Of a DNA stretch of 64,000 nt, positions 25,777-39,429 are shown in pieces. The notes beneath the pieces were generated by a model. It saw only the letters and a list, made by a program, of their open reading frames with translations. It was not told the origin of the DNA and searched no databases. The position numbers and the translations under genes are program-made. Numbering within the stretch: position 1 is the stretch's first letter; every line of letters starts with the position of its first letter. The stretch comes from Physcomitrium patens (taxonomy: Eukaryota; Streptophyta; Bryopsida; Funariales; Funariaceae), in assembly GCF_000002425.4 (NCBI RefSeq), contig NC_037275.1, forward strand, positions 10,836,533 to 10,900,532, written 5' to 3'.

Positions 25777-28700
25777 CATGGCGACCATCTAGAACAACTT
25801 GCAAAAGAATAGAACCTAGAATTGATTGTATAAAATTTGCTACTTGAAAAGTAACATAACTATAGAATTTATTAATTTTTCTAAGATTAGAATGAATAAG
25901 CTATTATTATTTAATATTTCAACTAAGTTAGATTAATCTAGCTCACTATCTAAGAAAGACAAAAGACTTGAAATCTATAATGCCTATAACTTTTAAAGAC
26001 AAAAAATTACTAAAAAAATTAAAAATTAATAATTTAGAATCTTTTTTAACTTAAGAAGAGTACAACATCTATTTTATAAGGTTAAATATTCTTTGGTTAT
26101 TTATTATTGGTCTTTCTAATACTAATATTAGTTTATTAAAATATTTTATTTTTTTCAATCAAATTCAAATCAAGGATACTTTATTAACAATTCTTCACTT
26201 GACCAATAATTTTACAACCTTTAGATGTTTAAACAAGATTTAACAACTACTTCTTAACATCTACTATTTTTTTTCCATTCTTAAAAAGTTTAATTAAGTG
26301 CTCTTTTTATTTGTTTAGAATATGTGGGGTTTTTTTTGTAAAGAACTAAATTGAATAAAAGATAAGATGAATATATATATCAATTGCTTATCTTAAATTC
26401 TAGAGTTTTAATTCTATAAATTCGACCTAATTTTTATGACTTGCTACTTAAGAAGTGGAATGAGAGTGACTTTAAAGATGAGCCATTTGACCACATATAT
26501 GATAAAAATCACACTCAATATTCTTTGTATCTATTTTTCAAAGTTCTAGTAGGAAAATCTTCTCCATTGAAAATTTGCAATGAAACTAAATTGTTTGAAA
26601 AGACTTCTTTGAACAAATATGGTCCTAACCATATAGCATCAAATTTGTCAAGGAAATCTAATCTTCTAATGTCTTGTAAAAGGACTAACATGTCAGGTCT
26701 AAGATTTCAAACCTTGTATCGTTTATCAAATGCAATTTTTCTTCTTTTCAAAATTGCCTATGTATATTGAGCACTTCATCTTTTGGCCTCATCAAGACTT
26801 TCTAATTGTTCAAGTCTATCAATTAAAGATTATTTAATTGATAATCTTTTTATCAAAGCGATATAAAGGAAAGGAATTTCAAATTCAATTGATAAAATGG
26901 CTTCTATTTTATAAACCAAGGAAAATGGAGTTACTTGGGTTGTTACTTTAAACGTTATTTTATAAGCCTATAAGGTTGCATGAAGCTTAGTATTCTAATC
27001 TCTTTTAGACGTTGTGACAATTTTCCTAAGGATATTGACTAAGGTTTGATTGACCCTTTTCATATATCCATTTGTTTAAAGATCATAAGGAGTAGTTTTT
27101 CTATGGTTAATTTTGAATCAAGAAGTTAAGTCTTCTATCACATCATTTAAAAAATGCTTGCATCTATTATTAATTAAGATTTTTGAATATCCAAACTTAA
27201 TAATAATTTATTCATAGAGAAACTTGGTTACTTACTTTGTATCATTTGCTTTGACTGTCTTTGCCTTAGTCCACTTAGTCAAGTACTTGGAGGCTACCAT
27301 TATGTATTTCATACCACTAGTGGAATTTGGATGAATCTCTCCAGTATAATCAATTTTCTATTTTTCAAATGGAACTAAAAGTAAAGACACATGAAGAGAG
27401 AGACTCATCTTTAAGTCATTCCTAACATATTTTTGGCATGTGTTATATATTTTTGTATATCTATGGACATATTAAAATAATATAGGCTAATTATATTTAA
27501 TTCTAAGGATTTTTTGGCCAATTAAGATTCTCAAAAAATGTCCCTCATATGCACTATCATGACATGTTCATAGAATAGTAGGAATTTCTTCATCTACTAT
27601 GCACCTCTTTAACATCCTATCAATTCTATATCTATATAATTTTTCTTCAATTATGAAAAAGTATCTACTATTGGTTCTCACCTTCTTATGTTCTATTTTA
27701 AAAAGATGAGAAGGAAGAGCTTGGGTTGTCAAAAACTCGGTAGTTAATTCATACCAAGTAAGAATTGTTGAAATAACAAACAAGCTTTCATCTACTAAGG
27801 TATCATCAATTGAGGCTTCATCAATTTGTTTTGATAATATAGATAAATGGTGTACAAACTTATGTATTTTTTGAGGCTTATATTCTATTGTATAATCAAA
27901 TTCCTCTAGTAGAAGCATCCACCTTCTAAGTCCATCACTCAAATCTGCCTTATTAATAAGATATTTGATTATTATGTGGTCTACAAAAAATACTACCAAC
28001 TTTAAGAGAAGATAGTGTCTAAACTTCTTGACAAAAAAAACTATGGCAAGGCATTCTTGTTCTGTGGTAGTGTAATTTCTTTCATTAGGATTCAATTGCC
28101 TACTTGCAAAGGCTATTGGATAGTCTTTTCTTTTCTCTCTAGTTGCTTGATACAAGGTACTTCCTACTACCACTAACAAAGCATTACAAAGCACATAGAA
28201 GGATAATGACCAATTTGGTGGTCTTAAAATTGAGATAGTACTAAGTTTTTTTTTACAGTATCAAATGCATTTTGGCATTCTTCTCCCTACTCAAACTTCA
28301 TTTTTTTTGATATTAGTTGAGTTATAGATATAAAAAGTGTAGCATAGTCTTATATGACTTCTTGATACCATCCAATGTTTCTTAAGATTTTTTGTACTTC
28401 TATTACCATTGAAGGAGGACTTAATTCTATAATTACCTTGACTTTTTTTAGATTGAGTTTCCTACCATTTTTTGATACTCTATATCCTAATAGGACTCTC
28501 CTTTTGATTGCTAGGAATATTTTATTAGGATTCAAAGCTATTCTAGCTTTTTTACAATCTGTAATTTCTATAGATTAAATAAATATAACTTATAGAAGTA
28601 TTTTTAATTATATCTTAATAATTACAGATTAGGATTCATTCTTCTTTCTTTTATTTCACAAGAATTGAATTGGAAAGGAAATGAATTCTATGTTAGGCTA

Positions 28701-31700
28701 CTTTTGGAGGTATATCCTTAAGATCTTTATATGATTAAGCAAATACATCTCTATATTCCAAAATTAATAACTTATAACTTGCCAACTCATCTTTTGTTAA
28801 TTGAATTTCTACTTTGATGAGTTTTGGATCCTTATTTTTTAAAGATATATCCATTAATTTATAATCAAGGTTGTATACATGCAATTGCTTTATCAATCCT
28901 TTATATCAATTATTTGATATTTGTGGATAAATAGCCATATCATTTCTAGTTATTAGACCACTAGAAGTTTGTTTAAATTATAGAAGAGAATTAAGATCAA
29001 CTTTTTCAATCATATCCACTAATTGTTGATCTTGAGTACCATCAAAGTTCACTCCAAAGACATCTTCAATATTAATGTCATCAACTAAGGTATATAAATC
29101 TATTTTTATTTGATTATTTTGCCAAATGAAAAAACCTTCAATAAAGTTGACATTCATTTCTTCATTTGTACTTGAAGTATGGTATTTTTCTAACTATTGG
29201 ATGAATTCTCCATCATCCTCTCAATCGTATAATCCAAGGCCTATACAACTTAGTAATGTATGGTCGACCATATTAGGTTCAGTCAATTCTTTTCTCCCTA
29301 AATTAATGAATCTTACTTTCTTTTTTAAGTATTGCTTGGATTGAAGAATGTATGTTTCATCCTCAAAAGAATTGGTAGAGGTTTTTTTTAGTGCTAATTC
29401 TTGGAGCTGAATGAGGATCTTTGTTAGATTTTTTGGAGGACCATAATCTATATGGGATTTTATACTCCCCCAATAAATTTTTGCTTTAGCTGCCTTTAAT
29501 CAAGGTCTACCTAATATTAAGGAATAAAAATTCTTACTTAGATATATGTGAATAACATGGAAAGTAAGGAAATACTCTTTGTTACCTGTTGTCACCCTCC
29601 ATCCACTAATTTAGTCTGAGGGGGTGCCTTGGCTTTGATTAGCTATATTAATTACATAAGGAGAAGAGTGAGTGATATTAAGGCTCAACTTTTCTATGGT
29701 TTTTATGGGTATTATATTTAATCCACTACCTCCATCTACAATTGTATAGAGAATATTCTTGTGAACTATTGATACTTCTAGTTCTATTGCCTTAATTTCT
29801 TGTGCCTCTTGAATTATTTTTACATGAGCTTGGACTTTTTTTTTAGACATGTATCATCTTTTAGTAGGTAGGTCTTTTTTAAAAGTCCTTCTCATTATTA
29901 AATAAACCTCCAATAGTTGAGTAATGGTGACATCAGTCTTAATTTCATTCAAGTTTTTTCATAAATCATAGGATTTTTCTTGGTCTTTAATTTTTAGGAG
30001 AAGTACAAAATTATATTTTAGTTCAAAAATCATATGACCTTCTCACTCTTGTCTAAAAGGAATTCCCTCCACATAAATTTTTTTTCTTATTATTTTAGAT
30101 TTTTGAAGGAATTTAGATTCAAAATTTTAAAAAAAGAATTATGACTTCTCTACCTTGTCCATTGCTTCTCTTGTGGCATTGTTTAGATTAGAAAAGTAAG
30201 TAGAATCTTGTGAGTTATTTTCACTCTCTACTAAGATAGGAAAGAGAGGACTAATATATTAAGATCTTATCATAAATTGCTAAGGCTAGTATATTAAGAA
30301 GTTATTTATCTTTACTAGGAACTTCTTCATAGAAGATGTAGTGTATTCGGAAAGATGAAGGCTGGTCTCTAATGAATTGAGTACCTTGTTCTTTGGCTGA
30401 TATTTCTAAATATCTTATATCTTGAGAATTTTATCCTTTATTTTGTTGGCCATATTGAGATTGATCACGATTTAATGGAATAAGTCCTTATTGAGTATTT
30501 AAACCTAAGAAAAGATGTTTGATTTGATAATTATTATTATAATCAAAAAATAGATTAAAAGGTCTTAAATTGCTGCCTTCAACTAGTCTTGGAATTATTG
30601 TTGATAATTTCTTTGTATAAATTTTAAAAAAACTACTTTATCAAGTTCTCTGTACATGTCTGTAGGATAGGTTCTATTACAATTTCTACATATTATTCTA
30701 TTTTCTATCCAATAACTACCCAAGAGGTGGCTTTTCTTACAAAGGTAGTATACCTTTTATCATTGTCATTATTTTTATTGGTTCCTAAAGCTTTATGTGG
30801 AATTTTTTCAAAGATAGAATAGAAAATTTGAATCTACCATGCTTTGGTTTCTATGAGGTAGAACATATAATTGCGGTCCTTCTTTATTTTATTGGTAATT
30901 TTTTTGGTTTGAGCAAAATTGGCTTCTATACCTAGATTAGCCACATTAAGTGCACCAAAGCTATGAAGGATGCCTTCCAAATTCTATAGGAAGTGGACCT
31001 TGATTTGGATTTTGATTCTTAATAAAAAGAGTCATTTGTTCTTGCATAGCCTTCATTTGTTGGACAAGTTTATTTTAAAATCTTGTTGGCTTTTAATATC
31101 TTTATTCTTGAAATCCTCCTTCTATCTATTCTTATCTTCAAGATATGTCAATTCAAGAAGTATTGAAGGTGGTCTAACCTCTAAATGTATTAACTAGTGG
31201 TTTATAGGTTGAAATTGAGTTTCCATAGCTCCATACAAATGTCCTCGAGAATTTCCTATGTTTTGAGCATGTATGAAGATGAAACTATGGATTCTATAGT
31301 CTTCTTTCTTTCACATTTGCTCTTGCTATTTTTCAATGTCTTCATCTATTTGAGCTATTTTTTTGGCCTCTTCTAAATTATTTGGCTTTTTTTAAAGGAT
31401 TTTTTAAATTGTCCCTTCATCATTAAATCCTTGAATAAAAAAGTGGGTGAGGGTATCATCCATGAAAAAAATTCTTACAAATTAGATTACTACAAGTTCA
31501 AATCATCGAATATATTTGGTGATTTCTTTCCCCTTTCCTTGTCTCAAAGAGAAAAGAGCCATGAAGATGTTATTTTTTCCTATTTCTAATTTGAATTTTT
31601 CTAGGAATACTGTCATAAGTATATTCTAATTTTTAAAGATTTAGAATGGTGGTTTCTATATCATTCATAAGTTCCATCCTTCAAGATGCTTAAAATTCAT

Positions 31701-34113
31701 TCAATTTAATAATCTTAATTAATTATTAAATATTTCATAAAAAGCTTTGTAAATCTCTCCACATGTATTGTTGGATCATCATTTCTAGTTATTTTAAATA
31801 TAAAGAGGTTGTGAGGCTACTTCTAAATCCTTTGAGATTACAATTGGCAAATCTCTTGGTTTAATCAAGGGATTAATGGATATAGAAGTAGATGTAGATT
31901 CTCTCTTATATTCCATTAAAAGAGAAAGATGTGTTGATTCTTCTTTTTCTTGATTTATCTCTACAACCAAATTAAAAGAGTTAGGATCTAATTTTTTTTT
32001 CTCCTATTCTTTGGTCTAGATTTAATTCAATTGGATTTAAAAAAAAAAAAAAAAAAAAACATCTTTTGATATTAGAGGAGGAGATTTCTTGTCCAATCTT
32101 TTAGTCTCTACTTATTTGACCTTTGATTTGTTTTTCTTGCCAACAAATTTCAGATTTTCTATGAGTGATGATAGATTGGGTTGCTTAAATCTAGTAGAAC
32201 AATACATCTACATGATTATAAACATACCATTCAACTTAACACACTTTTTAATCTATCCAATTCTCCTACAATTTAAATTTTGAACTCCTCGACCTGTAAC
32301 CTACTTAAGTACCTTTTGATAAGGAGGGGAAACAAACAAAAACAATTAAAGGAGTAATGCTTGCTTGAGCATCATCTTAAGCAATACTATACCTAATTTT
32401 AATTGTTATATAGAACTATTGTATGTGGAAGTGATCCTATGCAATCTTAATTAAAAAAAAGAATTTTGTATTGAGATGACAAGAAGCCTAAGCTATCAAT
32501 TTTCATTATTTTTTTAAAATAAGATAGTTAGGAAATTATCTACTATAATAATTAATAATACTTGTTTACTGGACTAAAAAATTCTTTGCAAGACAATCAT
32601 ACCATGTTGAAGAAGGACTCACCTACTTGCATCTCTAGCCAACCTGCATGTGTTAAAGAATTCTAACGTGAACTTTTTCTTATCTGATTTGAACTAATTA
32701 GTTTTCTTAAAAAAAAACGATCTTTGAATTGGAATAAGAAAGGATTCTAAGGCACTATTGATCCTAAAGAAAATAAAATCTATAAGAAGGTTTAGAAGGT
32801 TACCTCTTTTTGTGTCTTCTTTCTAGATTCTATCCTCTAATTCTTAGTTCTTGTTCATTGTATTCAAGAAATTTTTTAAAATCTCAAAGAAAAAAATAAT
32901 TGACAAGATTTAAGGACTCATTTGTTTGCAAGCTATTAATTCTTTTTTTCTTTCTTCTTATGCTATTTTTCTTCAAACCATAATCTGTATTAGCAAAATA
33001 AATTTAAAACTAAATGAATTTTGTTGAAAAGATACTCATCTTGGATTATAATTTGAACTTGTTGATCTTCACTCTTCTTCTTTTCTTCTTCTTTTTTCTT
33101 TTTTTTCCAAATTTCTTCTATCTATCTTCTTTATCTATTTCTTCTTTTAAAAATTCTTCTTCTTATCTTATTGATGAAGAAATTCTCCTAAGATCTTATT
33201 GGCTCCTTCTACACTACTCCTATGAATAAAAGAGATATAAGGGATAGAGAAGGTGATTAAATCCTCCTACCACTAGAGAAATACCATCAACAAGAAAAAT
33301 TATAAGGAAGGGTGTAATGAAACTTTGAATACGAGCTCTATCTCTTATGCTTTTGGAATTGAAAACCAACTTAAGGAAACCACAAAATAATGCTAATACT
33401 AACAATAAACTAATCAAATATCACTTAAGGTTAAAAATAATAATATTACATAAAAAATAAATTAGTGAAATAATGAAAAAAATATATATTAAATTTATCT
33501 TAATACTTAAAAATTTATCATGCATATAAAAGAAAAAATAATATTATTAAATAAAATTAAGAATAAGAATTAAAAAAATAAAAAATAAAAAGACAAGTAA
33601 AATGAAAAAATTAAAAGTTAAAATAAAAATTATTAATAAATTTTATTTTTTATTAATTAATTAAATAATTATTTTAAAAGAATATTATTATTTATATTTA
33701 TATTTTAATTTGTTATTATTATTAAATAAATATTGATTCTTTTTTATTTTTATTTTATTTTATTTTTTTCTTTATTTATATTGATATGTATTTTTATTTT
33801 ATTTTTTATTATAATTTGATATAGTTAAGAAGAATATCTTTTCAAATTGAAAGATATAACACATAAAAATTGATTGATAAATATCCAAGAGTAATTCACA
33901 TTCAATTCAACATTGAAATCTTTGACTATCTTATGAAGTAAAAATTTGAAATGCTTTGTTTTCACAAATAAGGAAGAGATGTAAAACACTTACCAATGAT
34001 GAAGACCTATTTGAACTACTTACTCAACAAAACCAAGCAAGATCAATCACATCAAGCAACTTCATATTCACATATACCATTAGAAGCACCATTTCTCGGC
34101 AAATGCACCAAAA

Positions 34114-35055
34114 TGTGAGTATAAAATTTACTCCTCAATCCAATTATAAGATGGCATAAATTAAGAGTTGCTTATAATTGGTGGTATAAAGTGGAAGTAG
34201 CAAGAACAAGAAAAAAAAGAAGCAAAACACAAAAACAAATGAAACAAGTGCAATCAAGCAATTGTACACTATAAAACTAGTCATAGTCTATTCATTGAAT
34301 TTTTATCTAATAAAAAATTAAAAATAAAAGTAAAAAAATATTTTTAAAAATTTAATTTTTTTGTATTTCCAATAGTATAAGAAACATATAAATCCGAGTT
34401 ACTATGAGTAAGTTATGAAGATTTAAAAATAACAAGTAAAAAAAATTAAAAATTAAATAAATAATTTTTACCTCAAGGATAACTTGCTTAAGAAATCAAG
34501 AATTCGAGCATCATCAAGACTCACAAGTAGTGTATATGGATGCCACGAGGCCTTAGTCTTATCTTCCTGACTATCTTCAAGGTACTACAACCCATATGGG
34601 ACTTGTGCACTTCTTTTCTTACAAGGACTACACTAGCTGTTGGTCCTCCTATTTTCTACTAGTAAAACCAATAATTTTGCATTTTTGACTTCACTATGAT
34701 GTTTAAAATTATCCAATTAGCCTTAAAACCTACTCTGGCCTTCAAATCTTATTCCATTTTTTCATAATGGCTTCCAAAGTGATAAAACTTATTTTTACTA
34801 AAGTCTTAAAAATTGCTCTAAATATTCCAAAAAAAATCTAAATAAATTATAAATAAATTATAAAAATTCATATAATATTTTTATAATATTAAAATAAATT
34901 TGAAGCTATACTTTCTTACCTTGATAATTTTTTATAGTAATAAAATCAATTCAAATCTACTATAAATCCTACTTTCTATATAACTAACTAAAAAGACATG
35001 AGATTCTTTTTCATGCTTCTTTTAACTACTACTAAAATTTATAATTTTTTTACTA

Positions 35056-35110
<55 letters not shown>

Positions 35111-35344
35111 AGAAAAATATAATTATTTATCTTAGTAAATAATCTTCAATACTCAATAATAAGTAAAAAATACTAAATCAACTAAGATAATTGCTTCCAA
35201 GACTTATTAAGACTCCAATTATACAATATTCTAATTGTCTATTTGTCTAAAGATTTCTATACTATTTATCATATATTGTGGTTCTAAATACTATAAATGA
35301 ATCTTTTTATCCTAAAATAACTAGCTAGTTGATTTGATGACTCA
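34114..35344 (-). repeat. Gypsy 5' LTR with extra internal segment
   Basis: Partner of the 25064-25776 LTR, but about 520 bp longer. The extra DNA lies at roughly 34755-35290 and includes the TA-GA microsatellite. Either this LTR gained an insertion or the other lost DNA. Confidence 0.8.
35060..35111. repeat. Compound (TA)n(GA)n microsatellite
   Basis: A TA run (35060-35086) passes directly into a GA run (35086-35111). The same compound arrangement occurs at 52583-52641. Confidence 0.9.
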
Positions 35345-36221
35345 TAGATCCATTTATAGTATGATTTAAGGCCTTATAACTATGAATTTTGAGCAAATTA
35401 TTCTTTGGACTAAAGAATATAATGTTTTAAGAAAAGTTGAGATTAGGTATATAGACAATGCTACAATTGATTTTCTAGCATCTTCTTTGGTTATTCTATA
35501 CTTATGATGGTTTAATTATTGATTGAAATGAATGTAGTTATTAATGCCTTCAATAAATTATAAGTAAGGTTCATTATTGGGTGCATTTAAAATTATTTGT
35601 TAAATTTTCTATGCCTTGATGTTAATTTTTAATAATCCAATATTGATTATGTTTCTAGATGTCTTTTTTCTTTAAACTTTAGTAATTCAAAATTTGGACC
35701 TTTGAGCTACCAAACTTTCGAATTTGTAATTTTAAATTGAATAGATTGTAAAATATCTCTAGATTTATAAATCAAAATTTCAAGATTTTAAAATTAATAT
35801 GTTTTAAAACATCTCTACATCCTTAATTACAAAATTTAGAATCCTAAGTCCTTTAAATATAAAATTTAAAACCACAAGGTTTTTAATTTTTAAATTTTTC
35901 TAAAAACTTTAAATTTATAAGCACTTAAAATAGATCCAAATTGCAAAAAAGATAATGTATGTATTAAGAAGTTAAAAAAATAAATTAGACGTATTTTTTT
36001 TAAAATTTTATTAATCTCACTATTGAACCTTCTTTTGAATTCAATCTTTGAACTATGGACATTAATTTTTATCCATAACTTCTTTTTTTTTTAATTGCCT
36101 ACTTCGTTTTTTTTGATATCTTTTTGGTCTAATTTTTTTTTCTAATCCACTATAGCATGTATTGCTTTATTTTTGTATATTTATCAAAGATAGTAGGACT
36201 TAAATAATTTTATGTATAAAC

Positions 36222-36264
<43 letters not shown>

Positions 36265-37074
36265 TTTTGTATTTCTTTATATATAAAACCTTGGAAAATT
36301 TATTTAAATTTTTGAAAAAATAATATTTTATATTTTTAATTATTAAAACCTATAGATATAAATTAAATCAATTATTAGATACTAAAATAATTAAATAATA
36401 TAATATAATTGATTATTTTTAATTTAAATAATTAAATATAATAATTTTTATAAAATAATCATGCAAATAGAAACATTAGTCAAAAATAAATTTATAAAAA
36501 TATTAAGTTATTTTTTTAATGTATATTGAAGTTAATAATATATTTAAGAAATATTTTTTTCAGTTTAGATATGAAGATAGATGTGTAATTTTAAATTAAG
36601 AAACTGATATATTTGATTATATAAATATAATAAATGAATATTTTATAATTTTTAAATTCATTTTTTTCAATAGAATTTAATCAACACCATTTTATCATGA
36701 TTAAAATTTGAATTGTAATAAAATAAAATATTATTATTTTATTATTATAATATAATATTAAATATTCAATACCTATAAAGAAAATTTATTTTTAAAATTA
36801 TGAGTTTTTTTCATATAACTTATCAACTAATATAATCAAGAATAGCTAATAATTTTATTTTAAAAAATATTTTGGTATCAAAAAAAGCATTCCTTGCTTT
36901 AATAGGGTTATAAATAGGTCAAAATGAGATTGATAAATATTAATATAATTATCTATAGAAAAGTTTTGATATAATATTCTTGTAAAATTAAATTTAAAAT
37001 CATTGATTTGATACTTGGAAAACAATTGTTTGTGATAAATGGTTAAAATTGATCCATAAGCACAAACAAACAAA

Positions 37075-37114
<40 letters not shown>

Positions 37115-37759
37115 AAGATTTAAAGGTGATGTTAAAAAAGCCATTTAGAAGTGGGTTCTAAATTTTTAAGACTTGTAGGAGTTTTGACATAGATTTTTTT
37201 TTAAAAAAAAGCAATATAAATCTAGATTTTTTATTCAGCTATTATTCAAAATCACAAAAATGTAGCACTAAATTTTTGGTGTCCTTCATGTTATCTAAAA
37301 TTAATTTTTTTGAAGATGTATTACTATGCAAGTAAGACAGATGTTTATATAAAAATATAAAATTAAAATAAAGTAAAGTAATATGAGAATTATCTGATGA
37401 AAGTAAGACTTAAAAATAATGTAGGAATTGTAGCATATTTATATATTAACTTCCTCTACTATTATAAAACTTTATTTAAAAAAATTGTGTTCACATAAAG
37501 GATTCAAGATGAACAAAAATCCACAATCTATCACATTAAATTTAATATGAAACATCAAAATATATATATACATACATACAACATGTGTATTGAATTAAAA
37601 ATCCATGCTTGTAACATTCACACAATGTACAGGTCCACATTGTTCATTATACTTACTACTACAAGTTCGTCTAATTATGTAATTAATTTATATAGACATA
37701 TATATATATATATATATATATATAACGTTATTTAATTATTTATTTTACACGTTTTGTAA
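35345..37759. other. AT-rich gene-free DNA
   Basis: No gene recognised. Contains degenerate AT blocks at 35690-35950 (recurring TTTAAA/AAATTT-type phrases), a TA run at about 36231-36262, an A-run of about 36 bases at 37076-37111 and a TA run at about 37698-37723. Confidence 0.55.
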
Positions 37760-38700
37760 CGGACTTTTGAACGCATGTAGTCTTTGAATTGTGCAGCCCA
37801 AACATGCGTTGAGCAATTTCATAGCCCTAGTCGATTCACTGGAAACCGCCCGATCACCGTGCAACTCGCATACACGACCCTGAACGACCACTTCGGATCA
37901 CTTCGTTGAATTCATCTGGATGTTGCATTCCAAACAATTTACTACATTCTTGGCAGGCGGATTGTTTTCCGAAACCATGGAGTCTTGCCCATCCAACTGC
38001 GAAGAAAGTCTCTCAGACTAGGCACCTGCAAAATTCATACACAAGTTCGACTGATCAGCTTCAGTGCAGCAGTGCATTCTTCCTCTCCACTGCAGGAACA
38101 TGAATCGCAATCGATGCATTCACTGTCTTCAGCGCCATCGTCGTCGACGGCTTCGCTTAGCGCTGGCATCTTGAACCGAGTCCGTGCCATGGATTCTGCC
38201 AAGCTTGAAGCGACACCGGCTACTTGACTGTCTTCAACAGCATCCATGTTGCGGTTGGCGGCATATACTGTCATGGACTCAGGTTGTCACGAACTCACAT
38301 GCACAGTGCCATATACCAAAGTATGAGTTAACAGCAGCTCGATGAAGTATGCTTTATTGTGGCTTTTCGGTAGATAAGTTTGGGACTAGAGCAATGCTAT
38401 CTGAATAACTGTCAGTTAAAGAAGAGTTTGAATATTGACAATGTTGCGTTTTTCTTTTAAAATTAGTCATGCATCGAAGCCCTGAGGACATATCAGAAAT
38501 GTTGGAATTTAGTACTGATGGGACTGAAAAGGAACTTGGCGGTGAGAGTGATGTGAAATGTCCAGGTTGATCTGGGCAGTGTACCAAATGGGGCATGGAT
38601 GTGGCGACTGCTACAACACGGCACAGGCAGCTTCCAATGTGTACCCACAAACTGTCGCTATGGTGATGTAGCTAACAAACCAGGATTCAATCAAACCTGT
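37760..38700. other. Small GC-rich island
   Basis: Composition jumps from AT-rich to near-balanced at about 37760 and falls back after about 38700. Such islands elsewhere in the window coincide with host genes. The only ATG-started frame of interest is at 38035-38274 (minus). The region may hold a short host gene, part of one, or its regulatory DNA. Confidence 0.5.
38035..38274 (-). CDS. Hypothetical small acidic, cysteine-rich protein
   Basis: A 79-codon frame with an ATG at 38274. The N-terminal half is Ala/Ser/Glu-rich. Residues about 44-67 form an acidic, cysteine-rich block (DDDGAEDSECIDCDSCSCSG) and a last cysteine sits near the C-terminus. There is no signal peptide or membrane segment. 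It resembles no family I recognise. The Cys and Asp/Glu clustering could bind metal, but that is a guess. The minus strand shows a TATA-like GTATATGG about 45 bases upstream of the ATG. It could also be one exon of a longer gene, or chance. Confidence 0.35.
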   Translation of the reverse strand: MTVYAANRNMDAVEDSQVAGVASSLAESMARTRFKMPALSEAVDDDGAEDSECIDCDSCSCSGEEECTAALKLISRTCV

Positions 38701-38760
38701 GAAATCGCTGAATAAGTTCTTTTTTTTCAATAAATCATGTATTGATACTCAATTTTTTTT

Positions 38761-38849
38761 ATTGTCAGTGAAATATAATTGTATTATAAATTCATAAATA
38801 AGAATCATTATCTGAAATATTTATCTGACAATTATATTTCACTGACAAT
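38761..38849. repeat. Fold-back hairpin, perfect 22-bp arms
   Basis: 38761-38782 is the exact reverse complement of 38828-38849 (45-base loop). The right arm is followed by a near repeat of itself (about 38844-38864), so a short motif ending in ACTGTCAC or ACTGACAA is repeated in both orientations. No transposase-like ends were recognised. Confidence 0.8.
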
Positions 38850-38960
38850 TATATTTTACTGTCACAAAACTTCATCCATTGCTAAGAAATAATTTGAAAA
38901 TACCATCAAGAGCAAAACAAGGATGTTTCACATTAGTGGAGGGAGATTGACTATCATAGG

Positions 38961-39429
38961 ATATAGATAAGATATTTGTATTATTGATGCATAGAAATAG
39001 ATAGTTGGAGCTATGTTTGAAAAGTTTATAGAAATTTTTAGAATTGGGGCTAGATTAATGGGTTATGTAGGATCCACCTTAGAACATTTTAAAAGAATTT
39101 AAGATAGTTATCTAAATGAGGCCTACTATATAACATTCTACAAAAAAGCTTAAGGTGGCTATTTAGGTAAGATCCATCATTAAGAACATTCTAAAAAGTT
39201 CCAAGATAATTGAACAAAGTATAAATAAGATTGGCCAAGGACATTTGGACATGTAATCATATATGGCTTTGGACCCTTTCTCTTAGTAAAGTTTGGATTT
39301 GCATCTTTCTATTCAATTTTGTTCTATTTTTGTCTATTTTAGTCCACTATATCCTATGTTGTGAAGGAATTTATGTTGCTGTGAATTAGAAAGGTCTTAG
39401 ATTTTTTGCGATAGTCTAATCTTGTTTCA
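38961..39429 (+). mobile_element. Solo LTR, Gypsy family of right-edge element
   Basis: Aligns along its length with the LTR at 61630-62182, sharing GATATAGATAAGATATT at the start, several AGAACATTCTA-type blocks and TTGTTTCA at the end. No internal element sequence adjoins it, so it is a solo LTR left by recombination, or a truncated copy. Confidence 0.7.

Larger units (their letters stand above)
25064..35344 (-). mobile_element. Large Gypsy retrotransposon with both LTRs, broken
   Basis: Minus-strand Gypsy element of about 10.3 kb, the longest in the window. The 3' LTR is 25064-25776 and the 5' LTR 34114-35344. Next to the 5' LTR (about 34085-34113, minus strand) is TTTTGGTGCATTTGCCGAGA, close to the primer site of plant Athila/Tat-type elements. 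Reading right to left: a long Gag region about 30000-33400, protease about 29650-29850 (TIVDGGSGLNIIP), reverse transcriptase about 28350-29000, RNase H and integrase zinc head about 27570-28200, integrase core about 26850-27500 (NQTLVNILRK). The domain order PR-RT-RH-IN defines Gypsy. It is broken in many places and clearly old. Confidence 0.88.

Noticed and set aside
26441-26770. 109-codon plus-strand frame
   Set aside because: It lies opposite the integrase region of the large minus-strand Gypsy element and is a shadow frame.
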